From Nocardia wallacei (lineage in GTDB: Bacteria; Actinomycetota; Actinomycetes; Mycobacteriales; Mycobacteriaceae), in NCBI RefSeq assembly GCF_029868745.1, contig NZ_JARWOP010000381.1:1-64000 (forward strand): 64,000 nt of DNA, written 5' to 3'. Position 1 is the stretch's first letter, and every line of letters begins with the position of its first letter. This document shows, piece after piece, positions 39,455 through 48,103 of the stretch. The notes under the pieces were generated by a model. It saw only the letters and a program-made list of their open reading frames with translations. It had not been told where the DNA came from and did not search any database. Position numbers and translations under genes: made by a program.

Positions 39455-40066
39455 TCAGCCGGTCTTCGGCTCGGTGCGCAGTAGGCCGTGAATGCCGACG
39501 GTCTCCTCGTGTACCGCGGCCCGTTCCAGGCGCACCGCCGCCTGAATCTGAATGGCGCCCAAGGCGATCTGGCCCAGCCCCACGGGGACCGACAGCGCGG
39601 CGAGGGTTTCGATGGGCCAGATCAGCAGCAGTACCCCGGCCACCACGATGAGCACACCGTAGAGCTCGAAGCGCCCGCGGCGCGGCATGTCGTCGGTCCA
39701 GACCGCGACGACGGCCTGCACGACGCCGTGCACGATCCAGCCCAATCCGACGGCCAGCGCCAGCACCGAGGGCCAGTCGCCGCTCTGCAGGCACCACATC
39801 GCCAGCAGCGACGCCAACAGCGCCGTGCCGAACTCGAGCAACCGCAGCCCGCCCGCAATGCGCGCCCGGAACGCCACCGTGAGCTGCCACAGCGCCGACA
39901 GCACCAGGCAGGCCCCGAACAGCGCGCCGGCCACCGGCACCGATTTGCCGGGCCAGACGAGAATCATCACCCCCAGCACCACCGATCCCATGCCGATCGC
40001 CAGTGCCACCGGCCACGCATCGCCGGCGAACATGTCGGTACGCCCCGCGGCTCGGAGAGTGGGCAT
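39455..40066 (-). CDS. HdeD/DUF308-like membrane protein
   Basis: 203 residues with six membrane helices in three hairpins, each with the GxxxxxxGxxLLxxP-like repeat (VLGVMILVWPGKSVPVAG, VVAGVLLLIWPIETLAAL). E. coli HdeD is an acid-stress membrane protein, while actinobacterial homologues are uncharacterised. It lies 144 bp upstream of narG in the same orientation; that gap is long enough for a separate nar promoter, so co-transcription is uncertain. Confidence 0.85.
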   Translation of the reverse strand: MPTLRAAGRTDMFAGDAWPVALAIGMGSVVLGVMILVWPGKSVPVAGALFGACLVLSALWQLTVAFRARIAGGLRLLEFGTALLASLLAMWCLQSGDWPSVLALAVGLGWIVHGVVQAVVAVWTDDMPRRGRFELYGVLIVVAGVLLLIWPIETLAALSVPVGLGQIALGAIQIQAAVRLERAAVHEETVGIHGLLRTEPKTG

Positions 40067-40230
40067 AGCGCAATGATATGACCGCGCCGGTCGAGTAGCC
40101 GAGTATTTGCGATATTGCTGTCCGATCGGCGCTCGCGGCGGTGTCCGACCGGAAGAAGACGGGGCGCATAGGGGGAGAATTCGGGGTTCTACCGGATGTG
40201 CTCGGGCGCGATCGTTCCTACCGTCTGCTC

Positions 40231-41356
40231 ATGCGCTCGAGTCTCCTGCTGCTCGGGGTGGCGGCACTGGCCGTGGCCGGTTGTTCCGGCGACACCACCA
40301 CCGGGTCCACGCCCTCCCCTGTTCCCGTCGCTCGCGTGGACGCCGTCCGCGGCGATCTCGACGTACTGATCGAGGCCGGGGCGGTCGGGGTGATCGCCAC
40401 TGTCACCGACCACGGGCAGTCGGTGACGCTGACCGCGGGCGCCGCGAATGCCGAGACCGGGCAACCCATTCCGACCGACCCGCCGCAGCGCGTCCGGGTC
40501 GGCAGCATCGCGAAATCGTTCGTCGCCGCCCTCGTGCTGCACCTGGTCGACGCCGGACGGGTGGACCTCGACGCACCGGTCGACACCTACCTGCCCGGTG
40601 TGCTCACCGGCGACGGAATCGACGGCCGGGTCATCACCGTGCGCCAGATCCTCCAGCACCGCAGCGGACTGCCCGAATTGACCGAGAATCCGGAGATAGA
40701 CGAGGACCTGGCCGCGCGCACCGGACGCACCTTTACTCCCGGCGAGGAGATTGCCATCGCTTTGCGGCGGCCCGCCGATTTTCCGCCCGGCAGCCGGTAC
40801 GACTACAGCAACACCAATTTCATCGTCGCCGGAATGTTGGTCGAGCGTGTGACCGGGCGGCCCTACACCGATGAACTGCGCGACCGGATCCTGGATCCGC
40901 TGCGGCTGACCGGCACGTATCTGCCGCCCACCGGGGAGCTGGAGCTGCGCGAACCCCATCCGAACGGCTACACCACCGTCGACGGCAAACGCGTCGACGC
41001 CTCCCGTATCGAACCGTCGGTGCCGTGGGCGGCGGGTGGTCTGGTGTCCACAGGCGCCGACCTCAATCGCTTCTACTCGGAGCTGGCCGCCGGGCGGGGG
41101 GGTGCCGCCCGCGCGACTGCGGGAGATGCTCGACGGCGGGCCCACCGGTCCGGGTAAGCCGGACTACGGCCTCGGTGTCATGTACGGCCCGTTGCCCTGC
41201 GGCGCGGAATTCGTCGGGCACAGCGGGGGAATCCACGGGTTCTCGGCGATCTCGGGCGCCACCCGTGACGGTCGCGCGGTGACCGTGTCGATCACCGGTC
41301 AGGTGCCCAAGGAGAAGGCCGATTCGCAACGCATCCTGGCGCACGGCCTGTGCTAG
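40231..41356 (+). pseudogene. serine beta-lactamase/DD-peptidase-like lipoprotein, frameshifted
   Basis: The frame from ATG 40231 has a signal with lipobox VAGC (C18), the SxxK motif S92-K95 (GSIAKS) and YSN (192-194). It runs into a run of seven G at 41096-41102, after which the family sequence continues one frame later (PPARLREMLDGGP ... HSGGIHGFSAI) up to TAG 41354. HSGG is the third active-site motif. A run of six G would restore one 375-codon frame. This is either a sequencing error, a recent mutation or a phase-variable tract. Intact, it would be a cell-wall or beta-lactam hydrolase of class-C/EstB type on the outer face. Confidence 0.8.
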
Positions 41357-41410
41357 TGAGCGTCCGGGCGGGTTACGGTGGTAGCCACAGCGTTTCGGAA
41401 GGACTGCCTC

Positions 41411-42760
41411 GTGACCAGCACGTACCCGCCGGGCCCTCGGCTTCCCAGGACGATTCAGACCGTGCTGTACACGCGCCGGCGCGGCCCCTATGTGTCCGCT
41501 CTGGCCCGTCGCTACGGCGAGGTCTTCACGGTGCGGATGGTTCCGCCGTATGCCGAGCGGCTCGTGGTGTTCTCGCGGCCCGAGCACATCCGGGAGATCT
41601 TCGCGGGTGATCCGGCGGATCTGCATGCGGGCGAGGGCAATCGGGTGCTCGGCGCGATCATGGGCGAACACTCACTGCTGCTGACCGACGAGGCCGAGCA
41701 CGCCCGCGCCCGGCGACTGCTGATGCCCGCCTTCACCGGGTCGGCGCTACGCGGCTACCGATCTCTGGTGGAAGCCATCACCAAGTCGCAGGTCGACGGC
41801 TGGGCCACCGGGACGACGCTGCCCACGCTGGACCGGATGAACCAGCTCACCCTCGAGGTGATCATGCAAGTGGTGTTCGGGATGACCGACCAGCACCGCC
41901 GCGACGAACTCGCGCCCCTGCTGCGCCACATCATCGACATCAACCCGATCGTGTTCTTCGGCTGGAAGTACCCGCGGCTGCAGCGCTTCGGACCGTGGAA
42001 ACGCTTCCGCGACAACCAGAACGCCATCGACGAACTGCTCTACGCCGAGATCACCCGCCGTCGCGGCCACCCCGACCTGGATCAGCGGGCCGATGTGCTG
42101 TCGCGGCTGCTCGCGGTCGGTTCCGGTGACGACTCGGCCGACGCGCCGCTCACCGACGCCGAACTGCGCGACCAGCTCATCACCCTGCTGCTGGCCGGCC
42201 ACGAGACGACCGCGTCGGCGCTGTCGTGGGCAATGCACGAACTCGCCGCCGACCCCCGGACACAGGACCTGGCACGCCGGGCGGCCGCCGAGGGTGACGA
42301 CAAGTACCTGGAAGCGGTGCTGAAGGAGGCGATGCGGCTGCGGCCGGTCATCGGCGGCGCGGTACGGCGGCTCACCCGCGACATGACAATCGCCGGGCTG
42401 GACCTGCCGCGCGGCACCGTCGTCTCCACCTCCATCGTGCTGGCCCATCAACGGCCCGACAACTACCCCGATGCCGCCCGCTTCCGCCCCGAGCGTTTCC
42501 TCGACGGCAGCGTCGCCCCGCACACCTGGCTCCCGTTCGGCGGCGGCGTGCGCCGCTGCATCGGCGCGGGATTCTCGCTCATGGAAGGCACCGTCGTTCT
42601 CCGCGAAGTACTTTCGCGCTACACCCTGTCGCTTCCCCCGGGCGCCACCACCGAGCGCGGCCGAATCCGCAACATCACCAACGTCCCCGCGGGCGGCGCC
42701 CCCGTCGTGCTCACCGCGGACGACACTCGCTCCGAGCCCACCACTCCCGCTCACATCTGA
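41411..42760 (+). CDS. cytochrome P450
   Basis: 449 residues. The I-helix AGHETTAS, the ExxR motif in LKEAMRLRP, and the haem loop FGGGVRRCIGAGF with thiolate Cys383 are all canonical. The GTG at 41411 was chosen because GGAAGGA precedes it; an upstream ATG at 41378 has no site. It is soluble, without an N-terminal anchor, and resembles bacterial CYP102/CYP110-like long-chain or terpene hydroxylases in the PPGPR start. No ferredoxin is adjacent. The substrate is unknown. Confidence 0.93.
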   Translation: MTSTYPPGPRLPRTIQTVLYTRRRGPYVSALARRYGEVFTVRMVPPYAERLVVFSRPEHIREIFAGDPADLHAGEGNRVLGAIMGEHSLLLTDEAEHARARRLLMPAFTGSALRGYRSLVEAITKSQVDGWATGTTLPTLDRMNQLTLEVIMQVVFGMTDQHRRDELAPLLRHIIDINPIVFFGWKYPRLQRFGPWKRFRDNQNAIDELLYAEITRRRGHPDLDQRADVLSRLLAVGSGDDSADAPLTDAELRDQLITLLLAGHETTASALSWAMHELAADPRTQDLARRAAAEGDDKYLEAVLKEAMRLRPVIGGAVRRLTRDMTIAGLDLPRGTVVSTSIVLAHQRPDNYPDAARFRPERFLDGSVAPHTWLPFGGGVRRCIGAGFSLMEGTVVLREVLSRYTLSLPPGATTERGRIRNITNVPAGGAPVVLTADDTRSEPTTPAHI

Positions 42761-42816
42761 AACGCAGGGCCGCAACCGGATCCGGCACGCTCGGCCCCCT
42801 CACCTTCAGCCCCGGC

Positions 42817-42844
42817 TTGACACATACCCATATGGGAATATGAT
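42817..42844 (+). promoter_or_regulatory. leaderless promoter with overlapping palindromic operator for the ArsR-type operon
   Basis: TTGACA (42817-42822), a 16-bp spacer and TATGAT (42839-42844) form a near-consensus sigma-70-type promoter. A perfect palindrome CCCATATGGG (42827-42836) lies inside the spacer. The ATG at 42852 is 8 bases after the -10 box, so the transcript should be leaderless. ArsR-type repressors commonly bind such palindromes, suggesting autorepression. Confidence 0.7.
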
Positions 42845-42851
42845 CTGTGCA

Positions 42852-43199
42852 ATGGCACGAGCAGCGACAACGTCGGACATTTTCAACGCGATCGCCGAGC
42901 CGCAACGCCGGGAGATCCTGGTGCTACTGCGGGCGGGTGAGCGGCCGGTGACCGAGTTGGCCCAGGAGTTGGGAATCACCCAGCCGGGAGCGTCCAAACA
43001 CCTGCGGGTGCTCCGGGAGGTGGGGCTGGTGCGGGACCGCAAGGCGGGTAAGCAGCGCCTGTACGGCCTCGACGCCCGCGGGCTGCGACCGGTCCACGAG
43101 TGGACCGGCGGGTTCGAACGATTCTGGAACGAGAGCTTCGACCGGCTGGACGAGTACGTGCGGGATCTCCGGCAGGCACGGCAGGAGGAGGAGAAGTGA
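42852..43199 (+). CDS. ArsR/SmtB-family transcriptional regulator
   Basis: 115 residues with one winged helix (about 8-85: DIFNAIAEPQRREILVLLRAGERPVTELAQELG, ITQPGASKHLRVLREVGLV). No cysteine or His cluster for metal sensing is visible, so it belongs to the non-metal group found with AHSA1-domain partners. The start at 42852 was chosen from the promoter position (leaderless); an upstream ATG at 42840 falls in the -10 box. The GTGA overlap with the next gene makes an operon of three with the AHSA1 and DHFR-like genes. Confidence 0.92.
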   Translation: MARAATTSDIFNAIAEPQRREILVLLRAGERPVTELAQELGITQPGASKHLRVLREVGLVRDRKAGKQRLYGLDARGLRPVHEWTGGFERFWNESFDRLDEYVRDLRQARQEEEK

Positions 43200-43672
43200 C
43201 CGATCGCAGCGACCGCGAGATCGTGATCACCCGGGTCATCGACGCCCCACAAGAGTTGGTGTTCGAGGCGTTCACCGAAGTCCGGCATCTGTCGCGGTGG
43301 TGGGGACCGGAGGGGTTCACCACCACGACGCGGGCATTCGAGTTCCGCGTCGGCGGGGAGTGGGACTTCGTGATGCACGGACCCGACGGGACGGACTATC
43401 AGGAGTGGATCCGCTGGACCGAGATCACCCCGCCGGCGCGGATTGCGTTGCTGCACGGTGAGTCTCGCGACGACCCGAATGCCTTCGAGTCGGTCCTCAC
43501 ATTCGCGCCCGACGGCCCGGCGACCCGGATCGACATGCTCACGGTATTCCCCACTAAGGCGCTGCGCGACGAGGCGGTCGAGAAGTACCACGCGATCGAA
43601 GGCGGACAGCAGACGCTGAGCAACCTTGCCGCCTACGTCACCGAGATCGTCCGGACGGGAGTCGAGGGCTGA
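43196..43672 (+). CDS. SRPBCC/AHSA1-domain protein
   Basis: 158 residues forming a single AHSA1 (START-like) domain: ITRVIDAPQELVFEAFTEVRHLSRWWGPEGF, GGEWDFVMHGPDG and a C-terminal long helix. It provides a hydrophobic ligand pocket. AHSA1 proteins are very often encoded beside ArsR regulators, as here, and may pass a ligand signal or bind toxic compounds. The GTG start overlaps the regulator's stop; AGGAGGAGGAG precedes it. Confidence 0.92.
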   Translation: MTDRSDREIVITRVIDAPQELVFEAFTEVRHLSRWWGPEGFTTTTRAFEFRVGGEWDFVMHGPDGTDYQEWIRWTEITPPARIALLHGESRDDPNAFESVLTFAPDGPATRIDMLTVFPTKALRDEAVEKYHAIEGGQQTLSNLAAYVTEIVRTGVEG

Positions 43673-44292
43673 TGGCCGGAAAAGTGTTCTTCAGCGTGTC
43701 GATGTCGCTGGACGGGTTCATCGCGCCCGAGTCCACCGAGGATTTGATGGGGCGGCAGTGGATGGAACTGCAGCAGTGGCTGTTCCCGCTGCGGTTCATC
43801 CGGGAGAATCTGCGGCTCGGGGAGGGTGGCGAGGAAGGGCGCGACAACGACATCGCGCGCGAGACGTTCGAGCGTACCGGCGCGAGTGTGATGGGTAAGC
43901 GCATGTTCGACGCCGGCGAGCAGGCATGGCCGGAGGAGGCGCCGTTCCACACCCCGGTCTTCGTGGTGACACACGAGCAGCGTGACCCCTGGGAGCGTCC
44001 GGGCGGGACCATGTTCCACTTTGTCGACGATGGCATCGAGACGGCGATCGACCGGGCCCGTGCGGCCGCCGGCGGCCGGGACGTCCGCATCGCGGGCGGC
44101 GGCGCGACGATCCTGGAGTACGTGAACGCCGGCTTGATCGACGAGTTCACGATCACGCTCTCACCCGTGCTGTTCGGCTCCGGAATCCGCCTGTTCGAAG
44201 GCGTGGACGCACGCCGCGTGGCCCTCGAGCCGCTCCGCGCGGAGCCGACGCAGCGGGTGACCCATCTGACCTACGCAGTCCGGGAGAGGTAA
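43672..44292 (+). CDS. RibD C-terminal/dihydrofolate reductase-like protein
   Basis: 206 residues with the DHFR-like fold of the RibD-C family: KVFFSVSMSLDGFIAPE at the start, VMGKRMFDAGE in the nucleotide-binding region and ATILEYVNAGLIDEFTITLSPVLFGSGIRLFEG at the end, all family hallmarks. It probably uses NADPH to reduce an unknown substrate. Its ATG overlaps the preceding stop (TGATG), completing the three-gene ArsR operon. Confidence 0.92.
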   Translation: MAGKVFFSVSMSLDGFIAPESTEDLMGRQWMELQQWLFPLRFIRENLRLGEGGEEGRDNDIARETFERTGASVMGKRMFDAGEQAWPEEAPFHTPVFVVTHEQRDPWERPGGTMFHFVDDGIETAIDRARAAAGGRDVRIAGGGATILEYVNAGLIDEFTITLSPVLFGSGIRLFEGVDARRVALEPLRAEPTQRVTHLTYAVRER

Positions 44293-44303
44293 CTTCTTCC
44301 ACT

Positions 44304-45104
44304 ATGGCTCGCTCCGGATACGCGCTGTTGTTCACGGTGTGCGCCTTTGCATCCAGTGCCATTCCCGCGCACGCGGATTCGGGGGCGCCGGCGGTGCGGT
44401 TGCTCGGGGAACAGGTGCTGCCGCACGGGCTGGACTTCGCGGGTACCACACCGTGCTCGCCGATCCCTCCCTCCGCATCGCCCACCCCGACGGCGCCTTC
44501 GCCGGCGAGCTGCCGATCCCGGACAACGAACGCGTGCGGCCGGATTCGGGTCCGCGGACCAACGACGTGCTCGAGGGCGTCACCTTCGCGGCGGGCGGTG
44601 CGCTGCTTGTGAGCTCGGTGGAGGGTCCGCTGCTGCAGGACGGTCCCGGCCCCACGGCGGCCACCGGCGCGTTGACTCGGATCGCGGTGCAGGCGCGCAC
44701 CGGGCCGTTGCTCGCTCAGTACGCCTACCCGCTGGATCCGGTATTCGCCGAGGGTCCGGCTCCAACGGCATCGCCGCGATCCTCGCCGCCGACCCGGTCG
44801 ATCCGACGAATATCTTGTGCTGGAACGCTCGTACGTCGAGAGGGCAGGCAACAAGATTCGCGTCTACGAGATGGACACCGCCGGGGCGACCGATGTTCTC
44901 GACGCGCCGTTGGGACAGGCCCGCCCGGTGAGCAAGCGGCTGCTGGTCGATCTCGCCGACGTCGGCCTCGCCGAGATCGACAATATCGAGGGTATGACGT
45001 GGGGTCCGCAGTTGGCTTCCGGTGAGCGCACGCTCGTTCTCGTCAGCGACGACAACTTCTCCGGCAGTCAGATCACGCAGGTCGTCGCTCTCGCCGTGCG
45101 TTGA
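44304..45104 (+). pseudogene. decayed exported esterase-like-phytase family gene
   Basis: A signal peptide (MARSGYALLFTVCAFASSAIPAHA) and LPHGLDFAGTT are read in one frame from 44304. Family-like sequence continues in a second frame from about 44440 (VLADPSLRI ... LEGVTFAAGGALLVSS), in a third from about 44755 (NGIAAILAADPVDPTNIL) and returns to the first at about 44817 (LERSYVERAGNK ... IDNIEGMTWGP ... LVSDDNFSG) to the stop at 45104. The pieces match the PF13449 phytase-like family, but three frameshifts and a missing part (about 80-100 residues) after the N-terminus show that it is no longer functional. Confidence 0.75.
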
Positions 45105-45119
45105 GGTCGGCGAGCGGCA

Positions 45120-45584
45120 TCAGGCGAACGCGAGTACGGCGAGGCCGAGCAGCGCTCCCCCGAAGACGAGGGTGTTGCGTACGGTCTGCAAGGTCCAGGT
45201 CCACCGGGGGAAGCCGGATTCGGCGATCCGGAGCAGGGCGGGGACGTCGATGCGGGCCAGTTCGGGATCGTTCTTCCTGCCGAAGGCCGCTCGCACCGAC
45301 CGTTCCGCCGTCAGGTTGCTGTAGACGATGACGCAGTTGCCGAGGAACAACAGCGACAGGACGACCCAATTCACCGGACGCATCCAATCGAAGCCGGCGA
45401 GGCCGAGGCCCGCGGCGAGCACGAGCAGAGCGGCGATGCCGCCGGGCGCCCACCATTCGTGGCCGCTGGCGTCGAAGCGCATGCCGTTCTCGCGCAGCGC
45501 GGTGGTCCGGACGCCTTGCCGGGCCAGCTCACCCTCGGCCCGAGCCATGGCTGCGGTGCCGTAGCGATTGCGCACGATCGGCAT
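45120..45584 (-). CDS. hypothetical three-helix membrane protein
   Basis: The product of up to 154 residues has three membrane segments (APGGIAALLVLAAGLGLAGF, NWVVLSLLFLGNCVIVYS, TLVFGGALLGLAVLAFA) and a charged N-terminal region with ARAEGELARQGVRTTAL. An internal ATG at 45548 would remove the overlap with the TetR fragment on the other strand and is a reasonable alternative start. I do not recognise the family. Codon use and hydrophobic pattern support a real gene. Confidence 0.65.
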   Translation of the reverse strand: MPIVRNRYGTAAMARAEGELARQGVRTTALRENGMRFDASGHEWWAPGGIAALLVLAAGLGLAGFDWMRPVNWVVLSLLFLGNCVIVYSNLTAERSVRAAFGRKNDPELARIDVPALLRIAESGFPRWTWTLQTVRNTLVFGGALLGLAVLAFA

Positions 45585-45603
45585 GCTGAGGAAAGCGGCG
45601 GCG

Positions 45604-45975
45604 GCAATGACCTTCTCGCATCACGAGCACGTACTCGGCGTCTACGAGAAGGCCGGTTTCGACGAGGCGGAGGCCGATCGGGCCGCCGCCGCGGTGTTCA
45701 TGTTCGTGCTCGGCAATGCCATCGGCGCGTCCGCCGACATCGCCGTCAAACGGCGGTTCGCCCAAGGCGGTGACAATGCCGAAGCTCAACTCGCCCAAGC
45801 TATGTCGGAAGCGACAGATATCGCCGCGCGATACCCGCGGCTGCGCGGCCGCATCGAGCGCGCCGCGGCCACCGAACACAACGCGGCCCCGGTTGCCAGC
45901 TTCGAGTTCGGACTCGCCGCACTACTCGACGGGCTGCGGGACCGGATCGAGAACGCGGGAACCGCGACCGCCTAG
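45604..45975 (+). pseudogene. C-terminal fragment of a TetR-family regulator
   Basis: From about residue HHEHVLGVYEKAGFDEAEADRAAAAVFMFVLGNAIG to FEFGLAALLDGLRDRI this frame matches the ligand-binding C-terminal domain of TetR-type regulators, ending at TAG 45973-45975. The N-terminal helix-turn-helix half is absent; the open frame extends only to 45568 with unrelated residues. The head was probably lost in a rearrangement that placed the adjacent membrane-protein gene here. Without a DNA-binding part it cannot act as a repressor. Confidence 0.65.
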
Positions 45976-45990
45976 GGCGTGCTCTGTAGC

Positions 45991-46437
45991 ATGCAGCAGA
46001 TGGCCATCAAACTCGAGAACGTCGGCATCACCGTACGTGACCTCGAAGCAGCGATCTCCTTCTTCACAGACCTCGGCCTCACGGTCGTCGGCCGTGACAC
46101 GGTCAGTGGTGAGTGGACCGACACTGCCGTCGGCCTCGAGGGCAACCACGCCAACATTGCGATGCTCCAGACGCCAGACGGTGATGGCCGCCTCGAACTC
46201 TTCGAGTACATCCATCCCCAAGCGATCGACTCGGAGCCCACTCGCCCCAACGAGATCGGCATGCACCGCGTCGCTTTCTCGGTCGACGACATCGACAAAG
46301 CCCTCGAGGTAGCCGCGAAACACGGATGCCACCCGCTGCGCGCCGTGGCCACCTACGAGGACATCTACAAGCTCACGTACGTCCGCGGTCCCAGCGGCAT
46401 CATCGTGATGCTCGCCCAGGAGCTGAAGAAGAACTGA
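45991..46437 (+). CDS. VOC-family (glyoxalase/bleomycin-resistance-fold) protein
   Basis: About 148 residues forming two beta-alpha-beta-beta-beta units: AIKLENVGITVRDLEAAISFFTDLGLTVVGR and EIGMHRVAFSVDDIDKALEVAAKHGC, with an ending typical of the fold (DIYKLTYVRGPSGIIVMLAQEL). Potential metal ligands (H near the second unit start, E in RLELFEY and the late segment) are in place, so a metal-dependent lyase or dioxygenase role is possible. Starts at 45991 or 46000 are equally plausible. Transcribed alone. Confidence 0.88.
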   Translation: MQQMAIKLENVGITVRDLEAAISFFTDLGLTVVGRDTVSGEWTDTAVGLEGNHANIAMLQTPDGDGRLELFEYIHPQAIDSEPTRPNEIGMHRVAFSVDDIDKALEVAAKHGCHPLRAVATYEDIYKLTYVRGPSGIIVMLAQELKKN

Positions 46438-46531
46438 GGCTCGATCGGGCTGTGGCGCCGACCCACTGATTACCCGCGCGCCCACTTCGGCATCTCCCGG
46501 CAGCGTCAGGATTCCTGGGCGAACCGTCGCG

Positions 46532-48001
46532 CTAGCCGGATCCTCCGATGAGCGCACGCAGGTCCGGGAGCGCGCCGATCCGCTGCGAGGCGGGACGGTT
46601 CGGTGCGTCGGTCTGCGGAGAGCCGGTTTCCCGCAGTTTGGTGCGGATCTGGGCCGGGGTGAGACGGGCGCCGGCCGCCGCGGCCGCGCCCTGGCAGCTC
46701 GCGACGGCGCCGACCACGATCGGGGAGGCGCTGGAGGTGCCGCTGAAAATGTCTGTGTACCAATAATCTTCGTTCCGGCCGCCCTGCAGGTCGCCGTATC
46801 CCGTGGTGGTGACCTCGCGGCCCCAGCCGTGCGTGTCCAGCCGGGCGCCGAAGTTCGAGAACGCCAGGCGCGATCGTCCGGGGCCGTGGTCGCGGCCGTG
46901 CGTGCCCGGCGGCGGTGCGCCCGCCCCGACCAGCACCGCTCCGGAGTCCGCGGCACCGCCCCGGAACGGGTTGCTCCATGAGTCCGGGAAGTCCGCGGGC
47001 CGCGTGTCGTACAGGGCGTCGTCGAGATCCTCGCCGCCGTTGCCACCTGCCTCGACCACGATCACGCCTCGGTCCACCGCGTAGCGGATCGCCGCGAAAT
47101 CGTCGGGCCACCATTCGACGGGGATGTACCCGCGCTGATCCGGCCGGCCGGCGTAGTCGAAACGCGGTCCCGGCCGGTGCAATTCGAGCAGGATGAGGTC
47201 GCCGGCGCCGAGTGCGTCCGCGGCGATCCGGGTCGCCGACGCCGATCCCGGGCCGAAGAAGGACACGGCCCGGATCGAGGCCTCCGGTGCGATCCCGGTG
47301 ATGCCGAACGTATTGACGTCCCCGCTGATCACGCCCGCCACCGCGGTGCCGTGGTCGCGCCAGCCCAGATCGGTCGACGGGACGCCGCCGATCACGCCGC
47401 CCTGATTCTCGCGCAGATCTTCATGAGTGAACCGCCACGCGCCCTCCACGTCCACCACTCGCACCCCTGTGCCTCGGCCGCCTGTCCGCGTCCAGGCCCA
47501 GCGTGCGTCGATACCGTTCGGTGCGGCGTCGAGATAGCCTTGGCGGACGGTGAATTCGGGTGTCACCGGCGGGGCGTCGGATTGCGCGCGGACCACCGAG
47601 ACCAGGGGATCGATCGGGGGTTCGGCGGGCGGTTTCACGTAGGCGGCCGCCACCGCGTCGTCGGCGCGCAATCGTTCGGCCAGTGTCGTCAGGTCGGCGG
47701 TCGGCACCCGCGCCGCGCCGCGGACGAAGAAGTAGTTCAGGTATCGGGCGCCGGTCGACTCCGCCGGCGTTCCGTACAGGCTCTGCTGCAGGCGGTCGCC
47801 GGCGCCGAAGATCCGGACGAGTTCCAGATCGTCGGGAAGCAGTGTGGCAACGTGGCCTTCGGCCGAGCGGGTGGCGTCCAGGGCGACGAGATCGATGGAC
47901 GCGGCGGCGCCGTGCGTGACCACGATCAGCTCGTGCGGCGAGCGAATGCCGCCGGTCGACGCCGATCGTTCCGAACTGCTGTTCCGATGTGCCGATGTCA
48001 T
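46532..48001 (-). CDS. subtilisin-like S8 peptidase without signal peptide
   Basis: 489 residues from ATG 48001. Catalytic D184 (VVDVEGAW), H217 (DHGTAVAG), oxyanion N321 (AGGNGGE) and S423 (FSGTSSASP) are complete. The N-terminal 160 residues precede the protease domain and contain no signal peptide or membrane segment, so the enzyme appears cytoplasmic, which is unusual for actinobacterial subtilases. A GTG at 48094, 9 nt after the coiled-coil gene's stop, would add 31 Arg/Thr-rich residues; neither start has a good ribosome site. It probably shares a transcript with the zinc/coiled-coil gene upstream. Confidence 0.85.
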   Translation of the reverse strand: MTSAHRNSSSERSASTGGIRSPHELIVVTHGAAASIDLVALDATRSAEGHVATLLPDDLELVRIFGAGDRLQQSLYGTPAESTGARYLNYFFVRGAARVPTADLTTLAERLRADDAVAAAYVKPPAEPPIDPLVSVVRAQSDAPPVTPEFTVRQGYLDAAPNGIDARWAWTRTGGRGTGVRVVDVEGAWRFTHEDLRENQGGVIGGVPSTDLGWRDHGTAVAGVISGDVNTFGITGIAPEASIRAVSFFGPGSASATRIAADALGAGDLILLELHRPGPRFDYAGRPDQRGYIPVEWWPDDFAAIRYAVDRGVIVVEAGGNGGEDLDDALYDTRPADFPDSWSNPFRGGAADSGAVLVGAGAPPPGTHGRDHGPGRSRLAFSNFGARLDTHGWGREVTTTGYGDLQGGRNEDYWYTDIFSGTSSASPIVVGAVASCQGAAAAAGARLTPAQIRTKLRETGSPQTDAPNRPASQRIGALPDLRALIGGSG

Positions 48002-48103
48002 GGTGACAGTCAACCTGGTCACGTTGGACCGCGAAGCCCGAATGCGGGCGGTCCGCGTCGAAGCGCCTGCGCCGCGGACGATTACGACCGCCACTCCCGG
48101 TCG

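Noticed and set aside
43110-43131. GGGTTCGAACG sequence as a tRNA T-loop
   Set aside because: It lies inside the ArsR coding sequence and lacks surrounding cloverleaf pairing.
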